A stretch of DNA of 13,154 nucleotides from Pseudomonadota bacterium. Lineage in GTDB: Bacteria > Pseudomonadota > Alphaproteobacteria > Caulobacterales > Caulobacteraceae. Below, piece by piece: positions 6,360 to 12,996 of the stretch. Under the pieces are notes generated by a model. That model saw nothing but the letters and a program-made list of their open reading frames with translations, was not told the origin of the DNA and did not search any database. Numbering within the stretch: the first letter of the stretch is position 1; each line of letters opens with the position of its first letter. The position numbers were made by a program, and so were the translations under genes. The stretch covers positions 1-13,154 of the forward strand of contig JAEZEZ010000011.1 of the NCBI GenBank assembly GCA_023432855.1, written 5' to 3'.

Positions 6360-6845
6360 TCAGAATGCTCTTTCGGGAAGCCGCGATTCAATTGCCCGTG
6401 CAACAGTCTGCGGCTGCTCCGCAGTGAGGCTGAGAGGCAGGCGAATTCTGCACCCGCTTCTCCTTTCTATTACAACCCACCGCTTCCCTAAGCCGAGAGG
6501 TCCGATCGCCGGCTTTGCAGCGGCAATATCCGCAAGGGGCACACTTCTTGGATACAATATCGTAAAGTGTAACTTATCCCCCTTGATGTAAATAAAGCCC
6601 AGTGCGGAGAAAAGGCTGTTCCAAATCATTGGAACTAGAATCGTGAGAGCTATTGCGGTGAAGGCAAGCCAGACCCACAGAAATGCTGGGCCCACAAGCT
6701 CTATGAGCGCCAGATTTTCGGCAGCCCCCGTCAATTGCTCGAGAATGTGCCAAGCGAACGCCACTAGTACCAGCACGATTGGGAGGCGCCTGAATAGCAT
6801 AAGAGGAACTGACAGACGCGCGATTGTCATGACCTGACCTTCCAT
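6360..6845 (-). CDS. Unrecognised membrane protein with two helices, in an AT-rich segment
   Basis: 161 residues from the ATG at 6845, which has GAGGAG 5 nt upstream; the ATG at 6908 has no such site. Two membrane segments are clear (about 16-36 and 51-77). A soluble C-terminal part with alternating hydrophobic pattern follows: FIYIKGDKLHFTILYPRSVP, then LGKRWVVIERRSGCRIRLPL. This order of two helices followed by a small beta-rich domain recalls bacterial PH-like (YdbS/YcxB-type) membrane proteins, but only weakly. By hand count G+C is 22/60 (6541-6600), 28/60 (6601-6660) and 33/60 (6661-6720), against about 70% in the flanking genes, so the gene may have been acquired by transfer. It converges on the MBL gene with a 23-bp gap. 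Function unknown. Confidence 0.65.
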   Translation of the reverse strand: MEGQVMTIARLSVPLMLFRRLPIVLVLVAFAWHILEQLTGAAENLALIELVGPAFLWVWLAFTAIALTILVPMIWNSLFSALGFIYIKGDKLHFTILYPRSVPLADIAAAKPAIGPLGLGKRWVVIERRSGCRIRLPLSLTAEQPQTVARAIESRLPERAF

Positions 6846-6884
6846 CCCAGCTCCTCGACGACCTTTCGACCTAGGGGCGATGCA

Positions 6885-6911
6885 CCGATCTTGCAGTTTG
6901 TGCAGCATCGG
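6885..6911. other. Imperfect hairpin upstream of the orphan membrane gene
   Basis: CCGAT (6885-6889) pairs with ATCGG (6907-6911) and TGCA with TGCA inside, with a two-base mismatch between the stems and a GTTTG loop. It lies about 40 bp upstream of the start at 6845 on the minus strand, so it could be an operator or a leader hairpin. Weak evidence. Confidence 0.25.
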
Positions 6912-6941
6912 TTCGCGACACGACTGTGCCTAACGCTCGCT

Positions 6942-7039
6942 CGGGGACAGAAGTCCGTGCGGCGACATCCAGTCCCCCAATACCCCACCAGGCAATCACA
7001 GGCGGCTGGATGGCGGCCACTGGCCGCTTCCTGTCCCCG
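6942..7039. repeat. 98-bp inverted-repeat structure (large stem-loop, MITE-like or terminator)
   Basis: CGGGGACAG (6942-6950) is the exact reverse complement of CTGTCCCCG (7031-7039). Nested inside, CATCCAG (6966-6972) matches CTGGATG (7006-7012), and GCGGCC-ACT-GGCCGC (7013-7027) is a separate perfect hairpin competing with part of the fold. The unit lies in the gap 6846-7049 between the DUF1499 gene stop and the AT-rich orphan gene. It may end transcription of the ligase-DUF1499 operon or be a small non-coding mobile repeat. I see no coding sequence in this gap. Confidence 0.5.
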
Positions 7040-7049
7040 GAGCGCACCC

Positions 7050-7799
7050 CTACCCGCCCAGCGCCTTCACGATCTTCGTCACCCGGGCGCAGTTGGCGCC
7101 GATGTCCGACATTCCGACGCGGCTGATGGAGCGGAAGTCGGTGCGGTGGGGCTGGATGCGGGCGACGACGTCGTCCTTGAAGCCGAACCAGAAGCTCTCG
7201 TGCGTGCCCTCGACTCGCCAGGGGGCGCGGCCGATGACCTGGACGCCGGCGGCCTCCATGGCCTCGGCCACCTGGTCGGGGTCGAGGCTGCGCATCACGG
7301 GTCTGGCGCCGGGGCAGGTCTCGGCGTTGATCTCGGCGATGCGACGGCCGCCCCAGGGCGGACCGACGCGGTCAGGCACGCGCGGGTCGGCCTCGACGGC
7401 GTTGGGCGACCCGGCGCGCTCGTCCATGATGCGGTCGGAGAAGCCGAGCGGCTGGCTCCAGTCGGTGGCGACGTCGTGGATCGGCGGCAGGGCCCTGGCG
7501 TCTGCCCGCAGCTTGAGGATGCCCCCCAGCACGGCCGCGGGGATGGCGAGGGCCACGAGGGCCATCAGGCCCCAGCGCCGAAAGTCCTTCAGCGACAGCA
7601 GAACCGCCGCGAGGCCGGCGACGACGCCGACAACCGCGGTCCAGAAGCCCATCTTCATGCTGATGAGGCCGAACCCGGTCTGCCAGTCTGTGATCCCGAA
7701 CTTGGTCGCCCCCGCCCCCGCCAGCATGACCACGGGCGCGGCGACCCCGATCACCAGCGCCAGCTTGATGAGCCCGCCGGGCCCGTTGCGCGCAGCCAT
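7050..7799 (-). CDS. DUF1499 domain-containing membrane protein
   Basis: 249 residues. Three membrane segments (about 10-29, 50-70, 76-96) precede a DUF1499 domain (about 105-249). The domain shows its usual opening PPIHDVATDW (105-114), a central DDVVARIQPHRTDFRSISRV and the closing GMSDIGANCARVTKIVKAL. The biochemical role of DUF1499 is not established as far as I know. The start is ATG 7799 with AGGAGG 4 nt upstream. Only 8 bp separate it from the stop of the acyl-CoA ligase gene, and the SD begins within that stop region, so the two form an operon. The pairing suggests, but does not show, a membrane-lipid or fatty-acid context. The C-terminal SISRVGMSDIGAN motif makes the family call firm. 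Confidence 0.9.
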   Translation of the reverse strand: MAARNGPGGLIKLALVIGVAAPVVMLAGAGATKFGITDWQTGFGLISMKMGFWTAVVGVVAGLAAVLLSLKDFRRWGLMALVALAIPAAVLGGILKLRADARALPPIHDVATDWSQPLGFSDRIMDERAGSPNAVEADPRVPDRVGPPWGGRRIAEINAETCPGARPVMRSLDPDQVAEAMEAAGVQVIGRAPWRVEGTHESFWFGFKDDVVARIQPHRTDFRSISRVGMSDIGANCARVTKIVKALGG

Positions 7800-7807
7800 G
7801 GCCGCCT

Positions 7808-9446
7808 CCTATGCCGGTTCGTGGGTGGGAAGCCGGTAGTCCTTGAGCCGCTCGCGCAGCACCTTCTTGTCGATCTTGCCGGTGGCGCCCAGCGGGATGT
7901 CGTCGACGAACAGCACGTCGTCGGGCATCCACCATTTGGCGATCTTGCCCTGCAGGAAGTCGAGGAACTCCTGCTTCTCGGCGCTCTCGCCCTCCTTCAG
8001 CTTGATGAGGAGAACCGGGCGCTCGTCCCATTTGGGATGGGGCACGCCGATGACGGCCGCGAGCGCCGCCTTGGGATGGCCGACCGAGATGTTCTCGATG
8101 TCGATGGTGGAGATCCACTCGCCGCCCGACTTGACCACGTCCTTGGCCCGGTCGGTGATCTGCATGTAGCCGTCGGGGTCCATGGTGGCGATGTCGCCGG
8201 TGTCGAAGAAGCCCTCGGAATCAAGGATGTCGCCGCCGTCGCCCTTGAAATAGGACGCGGCCACGAAGGCGCCCTTGACCATCAGGTGGCCGAAGGTCTT
8301 GCCGTCGTGCGGCAGGCGTTCGCCTTCGTCGTTGGTCAGCTTCAGCTCGATGCCCATGGGCACGCGCCCCTGCTTGAGGCGCACGGGCATCTGCTGTTCG
8401 AACGGCAGGGCGGCGATCTCGGGCGTCAGGGTGCCGACAGTCCCCAGCGGCGAGGTCTCGGTCATGCCCCAGGCGTGGACCACGTCGACCTCGTAGTCGT
8501 CGTGGAAGGCGCGGATCAGGCTCTCGGGGCAGGCGGCGCCGCCGATGGTCACGCGCTCCAGATGCGGTAGCTTCAGCCCGTTGGCCTGCAGGTGCTGGAG
8601 CAGCATCTGCCAGACCGTGGGCACGGCGGCCGAATAGGTGACCTTCTCGCTCTCCAGCAGCTCGTAGATGGACTGGCCGTCCATCTTCGCGCCGGGCATG
8701 ACCAGCTTGGCGCCCACCGCCGGGGCGGCGAAGGCGATGCCCCAGGCGTTGGCGTGGAACATGGGCACCACCGGCAGGATGGTGTCCTTCACCGATGAGC
8801 CCAGCACGTCGGCCTGCAGGCCGATCAGGGTGTGGATGAAGTTCGAGCGGTGCGAGTACAGCACCCCCTTCGGATTGCCCGTGGTGCCGGAGGTGTAGCA
8901 GAGGCCGCAGGCGGTGTTCTCGTCGAAGCCCCCCCACTGGCAGTCGGCCGACTGCTCCTCGATGATCCGTTCGTAGCAGTCCGCCCGCGGCAGCTTCGTC
9001 TGCGGCATGTTCCAGGCGTCGGTCATCACCACGACCCGCTCGACGGAGGGGCAGTGCGGGATGATGGCTTCCAGGATCGGCAGGAACGTCAGGTCGGTGA
9101 AGATGACCCGGTCTTCCGCGTGGTTGATGATCCAGGCGATCTGCTCGGGGAAAAGGCGCGGGTTCAGCGTGTGGCACACCGCGCCGATGCCCATAATGCC
9201 ATACCAGGCCTCCATGTGCCGCTGGGTGTTCCAGGCCAGGGTGGCGACACGGTCGCCGAGCCTGATGTCCCAGCTCTTCAGGGCGTTGGAGACCCGTTTC
9301 GCCCGGTCATGCACCTCGGCGTAGGTCGCACGGACGATCGGCCCTTCCACGGAGCGCGTGACGATCTCGCGGTGGCCATGCCACTGGCGTGCGTGGTCGA
9401 GGATCTTGTCGACCGTCAGCGACCAGTTCTGCATCAGTCCGAGCAT
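7808..9446 (-). CDS. Fatty-acyl-CoA ligase (AMP-forming, long/medium-chain type)
   Basis: 545 residues (stop codon 7809-7811). Activates a carboxylic acid to its CoA thioester via an acyl-adenylate. The ANL-superfamily motifs are intact: YTSGTTGNPKGV (184-195) binds ATP phosphates, HAWGMTETSP (324-333) is the adenine-side motif, GYMQITDRAKDVVKSGGEWI (427-446) carries the domain hinge, and the catalytic lysine is K524 in PLGATGKIDKK. PHPKWDERPVLLIKLKEG is typical of the clade that holds long-chain fatty-acid and 3-methylthiopropionate (DmdB-like) ligases, so the substrate is uncertain. No membrane anchor is seen. The ATG at 9446 (MLGLMQNWSL, family-like) is preferred over the GTG at 9452. It is the first gene of an operon with the DUF1499 gene and is divergent from a TetR regulator that may control it. 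Confidence 0.92.
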
Positions 9447-9614
9447 GCCCACCCCCGTCAGCGCGCCGTTCCATGCGGCGCTTGGGGCAGACGTTACGTT
9501 TGCAGGCGGCCGGACGCAACGATCCGGGATGCCTCGCGCGTTCGGCGAACAGACTGCTTACGGAAACGAACCTATCGCGCGACCGCTTCAATGTGCCGCA
9601 TCCTGAGGTTGCCA

Positions 9615-9649
9615 ATCTTGTCGCGTTTTGCGCGTCCTTGTAACAAGAT
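9615..9649. promoter_or_regulatory. Inverted repeats in the ligase/TetR gap, candidate TetR operator
   Basis: ATCTTGT (9615-9621) and ACAAGAT (9643-9649) are exact inverted copies. Inside, CTTGT-A-ACAAG (9637-9647) is a perfect 11-bp palindrome, and its left arm repeats the upstream CTTGT at a spacing of 20 bp, two helical turns. It lies 25 bp before the TetR gene start and 169 bp from the ligase start. An unrelated 11-bp palindrome GTTCG-G-CGAAC (9540-9550) is in the same gap. Self-regulation and control of the ligase are inferred from the divergent layout. Confidence 0.4.
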
Positions 9650-9673
9650 GCACGATAGTCGCCGGGGGGTTGA

Positions 9674-10321
9674 GTGTACGGCAAGAGTGATGACCTGCCG
9701 ACGGCGGGCCTGGCCGACCGGCTGGCCCAGAAGCGACGCAGGATTCTCGACGAGGCCGGCCGCCATTTCATGGCGCAGGGCTTCGCCGACACAGGCATCG
9801 AGATGGTCGCGCGGGACGCCAAGGTGTCCACGGCGACCCTCTATTCCCTGTTCCCAAGCAAGACCCATCTGTTCAACGCGGTGATCGAGGACGCGGGCGA
9901 GGCGTTCCGGACCCGTATCCGCGAGTTCCGCCGCCTCGACGGCTCCCCGCGCGACCGGCTGCAGTCCTTCGCCGTCAGCTACGCCCACTTCATGAGCGAC
10001 CCGTTCGTCCGCGCCGTCTTCCGGCTCGTGGCGTCGGAGCGGCGGCGGTTCACGCCTGTCGCCCGCGACTTCTATGAAATGGGCCGCGACCAGTTCGGCG
10101 GGGCGCTGATCGCCCTGCTGAAGGAACTGCAGGCCGACGGCGTGGTCGAGGCGCCCGCCCCGGCGACCGCCGCGGGCCAGCTGCTGGGAATGATCGAACA
10201 CCCGACCTTCATGGTGCCGCTGGTCACCGACGGCGAGATCGTGTGCTCCCGTTCGCCGGAAGAGATCGCCGCCGACGCGGTCGAGACCTTCCTGGCCCGA
10301 TACGGAAACGGCCGCGCCTAG
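9674..10321 (+). CDS. TetR/AcrR family transcriptional regulator
   Basis: 215 residues. The N-terminal helix-turn-helix domain (about 20-70) is clear: KRRRILDEAGRHFMAQGFAD, then TGIEMVARDAKVSTATLYSL and FPSKTHLFNAVIE. The C-terminal part (80-215) is helical and would bind ligand and form the dimer; PFVRAVFRLVASERRRFTPV recalls the AefR-like TetR C-terminal type. The GTG start at 9674 has a G-run (9664-9669) 4 nt upstream and no better in-frame ATG. It is divergent from the acyl-CoA ligase/DUF1499 operon, as is common for TetR proteins that sense fatty acyl-CoA or related compounds; the ligand is not visible. It converges on pdxH with overlapping stops in CTAG (10318-10321). Confidence 0.92.
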   Translation: MYGKSDDLPTAGLADRLAQKRRRILDEAGRHFMAQGFADTGIEMVARDAKVSTATLYSLFPSKTHLFNAVIEDAGEAFRTRIREFRRLDGSPRDRLQSFAVSYAHFMSDPFVRAVFRLVASERRRFTPVARDFYEMGRDQFGGALIALLKELQADGVVEAPAPATAAGQLLGMIEHPTFMVPLVTDGEIVCSRSPEEIAADAVETFLARYGNGRA

Positions 10322-10989
10322 GGATAGAGCCGCTCGCGCAGCCAGCCCTCCCCCGCTCCCGGATCGAGCCGGAAGCTGAGCCGGTCATGCAGGCGGAACG
10401 GTCGGTCGCGCCAGAACTCGAAGCTCGTCGGCGTCACGCGGTAGCCCGCCCAGTGCGGCGGCCGGGGCGGCTGGCCCAGGCCGAACTGCAGGGCGAACTT
10501 CGCGATCCGCTTTTCCAGCGCCATGCGCCCGTCCATCGGACGCGACTGTTCGGACGCCCAGGCCCCGATCTGGCTGTCGCGGGCGCGGGAGGCGAAGTAG
10601 GCGTCCGCCTCCTCCGGCGACACGGGGGCCACCGTCCCGCGCACGCGGACCTGCCGACGCAGGGACTTCCAGTGGAAGAGCAGCGCCGCCTGCGGGTTCT
10701 CCGCCAGCTGCAGGCCCTTGGCGCTTTCGGTGTTGGTGTAGAAGACGAAGCCCCGCTCGTCGGCGCCCTTGAGCAGCACCATGCGCACGTCCGGCAGGCC
10801 CGAGGCGTCGGCGGTGGCCAGGGCCATGGCGTTGGGGTCGTTCGGCTCGCTCTTCTTCGCCTCGGCGAACCAGGCGTCGAACAGGGCGAAGGGCTCCTGC
10901 AGGTCGAAGATGGTCTCGTCGGCGTTGGCGGCGTGAGCGCGCGCGTATTCGTCGGCGGAAGGGCTGGGCGGGATGTCGGAGCGGTTCAT
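10318..10989 (-). CDS. pdxH: Pyridoxamine 5'-phosphate oxidase
   Basis: Oxidises pyridoxine or pyridoxamine 5'-phosphate to pyridoxal 5'-phosphate with FMN and oxygen; cytoplasmic, vitamin B6 synthesis and salvage. 223 residues, normal length. FMN and substrate motifs are in order: LPDVRMVLLKG (65-75), FYTNTESAKGLQL (83-95), LLFHWKSLRRQVRVRG (103-118), SRARDSQIGAWASEQS (134-149), then the C-terminal PHWAGYRVTP and FRLHDRLSFR (198-207), ending in WLRERLYP. The start at 10989 (MNRSDIPPSPSADEY) is preferred; upstream in-frame sequence is not family-like. There is no SD, and a CTATACC -10-like element ends 6 nt before the ATG, so the mRNA may be leaderless. It is divergent from aroC. Confidence 0.96.
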   Translation of the reverse strand: MNRSDIPPSPSADEYARAHAANADETIFDLQEPFALFDAWFAEAKKSEPNDPNAMALATADASGLPDVRMVLLKGADERGFVFYTNTESAKGLQLAENPQAALLFHWKSLRRQVRVRGTVAPVSPEEADAYFASRARDSQIGAWASEQSRPMDGRMALEKRIAKFALQFGLGQPPRPPHWAGYRVTPTSFEFWRDRPFRLHDRLSFRLDPGAGEGWLRERLYP

Positions 10990-10995
10990 GGCGCC

Positions 10996-11002
10996 GGTAT
11001 AG
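10996..11002 (-). promoter_or_regulatory. Possible -10 element of pdxH
   Basis: On the minus strand CTATACC lies 6 nt before the pdxH ATG. With the usual 6-7 nt from -10 to start, transcription would begin at or next to the ATG. No good -35 is seen at the right distance, so this is tentative. Confidence 0.3.
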
Positions 11003-11023
11003 CGCGGCCCCGGCCCGTCGTCC

Positions 11024-11050
11024 TTCGGCAAGCCGTGAATCTGCGCTAAG
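11024..11050 (+). promoter_or_regulatory. Possible promoter of aroC
   Basis: TTCGGC (11024-11029), 15-bp spacer, GCTAAG (11045-11050), similar to the GCTA-type -10 of caulobacterial housekeeping promoters. The -10 ends 10 nt before the aroC ATG, which would give a very short or absent leader, consistent with the missing SD. Confidence 0.3.
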
Positions 11051-11060
11051 CCTTGCGGTC

Positions 11061-12179
11061 ATGTCCCACAACACCTTCGGCCACCTGTTCCGCGTCACCA
11101 CCTGGGGCGAGAGCCACGGGCCGGCCATCGGCTGCGTGGTCGACGGGTGCCCGCCGGGGCTGCCGCTATCTGCGGAGGATCTGCAGCCCTGGCTGGACCG
11201 CCGCAAACCGGGCGGCAGCCGCTTCGTCACCCAGCGGCGCGAGGCCGACCGGGCGCACATCCTGTCCGGCGTTTACGAGGGGCTGACCACCGGAACCCCA
11301 ATCTCGATCCAGATCGCCAACGAGGACGCGCGCTCCAAGGACTACGGCGACATCGCCGACCGCTTCCGGCCCGGCCACGCCGACTACGCCTGGTTCGCCA
11401 AGTACGGCGTGCGCGACCCGCGCGGGGGCGGGCGGTCCTCGGCGCGGGAGACGGCGGCGCGGGTGGCGGCCGGCGGCGTGGCGCGCCTGGTGCTGGGCGA
11501 GCGCGTCAGGATCCGCGCCGCCCTGGTCCAGATCGGCCCGCACGCCATAGAGCGGGAACGCTGGGACTGGGACGAGGTCGAGCGCAATCCGTTCTGGTGC
11601 CCGGACGCCGACACCGCCGCCCGCTGGGAGCAGTTCCTCGACGAAACGCGCAAGGCCGGCTCCTCCACCGGCGCGGTGGTCGAGGTGCAGGCCGAGGGCG
11701 TCCCGGCGGGATGGGGCGCGCCGGTCTACGGCAAGCTCGACGCGGAGCTGGCCGGCGCCCTGATGTCGATCAACGCCGCCAAGGGGGTGGAGATCGGCGC
11801 GGGCTTCGCCGCCGCGGCCCTGTCGGGCGAGGACAACGCCGACGAGATGCGCATGGGCGAGGACGGTCCGCTGTTCCTCTCCAACGCGGCCGGCGGCGTG
11901 CTGGGCGGCGTGTCCACGGGCCAGACCATCGTGGCGCGGGCCGCCTTCAAGCCGACCTCCTCGATCCTGACGCCCCGGCGCACCGTCGACCGCGACGGCC
12001 GGGAGGTCGAGGTATCCACAAAGGGCCGCCACGACCCCTGCGTGGGCATCCGCGCCGCGCCGGTGGTCGAGGCCATGACCGCCTGCGTGCTCGCCGACGC
12101 CTTCCTGCGGCATCGGGGCCAGACGGGCGGCGGCGCCTTCCGCCCCGGCCGCGAAGGGCGAAGCCTGCCTCTTCCGTAA
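11061..12179 (+). CDS. aroC: Chorismate synthase
   Basis: Last shikimate-pathway step, converting 5-enolpyruvylshikimate 3-phosphate to chorismate with reduced FMN; cytoplasmic tetramer. 372 residues, usual length. Family signatures: FRVTTWGESHGPAIGCVVDG (10-29), DRRKPGGSR (46-54), RPGHADYAWFAKYGVRD (103-119), GGGRSSARETAARVAAGG (122-139), SNAAGGVLGGVSTGQ, then FKPTSSI and the late KGRHDPCVGIRAAPVVEAM. No key motif is missing. The ATG at 11061 gives the standard N-terminus MSHNTFGHLFRVT; there is no SD. It is divergent from pdxH with a 71-bp gap. The stop lies inside a 17-bp palindrome, and 49 bp later the pirin gene starts in the same direction. Confidence 0.97.
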   Translation: MSHNTFGHLFRVTTWGESHGPAIGCVVDGCPPGLPLSAEDLQPWLDRRKPGGSRFVTQRREADRAHILSGVYEGLTTGTPISIQIANEDARSKDYGDIADRFRPGHADYAWFAKYGVRDPRGGGRSSARETAARVAAGGVARLVLGERVRIRAALVQIGPHAIERERWDWDEVERNPFWCPDADTAARWEQFLDETRKAGSSTGAVVEVQAEGVPAGWGAPVYGKLDAELAGALMSINAAKGVEIGAGFAAAALSGEDNADEMRMGEDGPLFLSNAAGGVLGGVSTGQTIVARAAFKPTSSILTPRRTVDRDGREVEVSTKGRHDPCVGIRAAPVVEAMTACVLADAFLRHRGQTGGGAFRPGREGRSLPLP

Positions 12180-12192
12180 CAGCCTCTGTTAC
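12176..12192. promoter_or_regulatory. Perfect 17-bp palindrome overlapping the aroC stop, candidate operator of the pirin gene
   Basis: GTAACAG (12176-12182), CCT, CTGTTAC (12186-12192). The TAA stop of aroC is within the left arm. It lies 36 bp before the pirin ATG, a usual place for an operator. With only 7 bp of stem at moderate GC and no T-run it is a poor terminator, so a protein-binding site is likelier. Confidence 0.45.
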
Positions 12193-12228
12193 CCATATCA
12201 GGTTTCTGACAGGTTCAGGAGCACGTCC

Positions 12229-12927
12229 ATGATCGACCGCAGACCCTTCGACAGCCTCGGCGGCGCAGACCACGGCTGGCTCAAGGCCAGACACCACTTC
12301 TCGTTCGCCGGCTACCATGATCCCGCGCGCATGGGCTGGGGCTCGCTGCGCGTCTGGAACGACGACGAGATCGCGCCGCAGACCGGCTTCCCGCCCCACC
12401 CGCACGCGGACATGGAGATCATCACCTACGTCCGCGAGGGCGCCATCACCCACCAGGACAGCCTGGGCAACAAGGGCCGCACCGGCGCCGGCGACGTGCA
12501 GGTGATGTCCGCCGGGACCGGCGTGCGCCATGCCGAGTACAACCTGGAGGACGAGACCACGCGCATCTTCCAGATCTGGATCCTGCCGACCGAGCGGGGC
12601 GGCGACCCCGCATGGGGCGCCCGCCCCTTTCCCAGGGCCGACCGCTCCGGCCGCTTCCAGGTGCTGGCCAGCGGGATCGCGGGCGACCCCGAGGCCCTGC
12701 CCATCCGCACCGACGCGCGGGTGGTGGGCGCGACCATCCCCGCCGGCGAGACGGTGACCTATGACCTGGGCGCCGGCCGCCACGCCTATCTGGTGCCGGC
12801 GAAGGGCGCGGTGGAAGTGAATGGCGTGCGGCTCGACGCCCGCGACGGGGCCGCCATCCGCGACGAAGAAGTGCTGACCCTGAAGGCCCTGGAAGAGGCC
12901 GAGGTGGTGCTGGTCGACGCCGCCTGA
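12229..12927 (+). CDS. Pirin family protein (bicupin, YhhW/quercetinase-like)
   Basis: 232 residues, two cupin domains. The N-terminal cupin holds the metal site: H57 and H59 in FPPHPHADMEIITY, then H101 and E103 in GTGVRHAEYN, the same spacing as in characterised pirins, so iron or another divalent metal should bind. The opening (HHFSFAGYHDPARMGWGSLR, 22-41) and GDVQVMSAGTG (89-97) are typical. The C-terminal cupin (about 135-232) lacks an obvious metal site, as is usual. Some bacterial members have quercetin 2,3-dioxygenase activity and others act in stress or regulation; the role here is open. AGGAG lies 8 nt before the ATG at 12229. It follows aroC in the same direction and may be driven separately from the gap with the palindrome. 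Confidence 0.94.
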   Translation: MIDRRPFDSLGGADHGWLKARHHFSFAGYHDPARMGWGSLRVWNDDEIAPQTGFPPHPHADMEIITYVREGAITHQDSLGNKGRTGAGDVQVMSAGTGVRHAEYNLEDETTRIFQIWILPTERGGDPAWGARPFPRADRSGRFQVLASGIAGDPEALPIRTDARVVGATIPAGETVTYDLGAGRHAYLVPAKGAVEVNGVRLDARDGAAIRDEEVLTLKALEEAEVVLVDAA

Positions 12928-12996
12928 CGGCGACGCGACGCAGGGCGGCGCGGCGTGGACTCTGCTAAGGCTGACGACTCCCAGCCGGAGCCCTCC

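Noticed and set aside
6926..7126. Small plus-strand open frame of 66 codons in the gap before the DUF1499 gene
   Set aside because: No SD, Pro/Arg/Ser-rich without structure, and it runs into the DUF1499 gene; the inverted-repeat unit explains this stretch better.
6891..8570. 559-codon plus-strand open frame over the DUF1499 and ligase genes
   Set aside because: It is antisense to two genes with clear family motifs, its product is low-complexity, and it has no SD. It is a GC-bias shadow.
11166..12113. 315-codon minus-strand open frame over aroC, and a similar one over the pirin gene (11947-12783)
   Set aside because: Both are antisense to intact conserved genes, and their composition is that of shadow frames.
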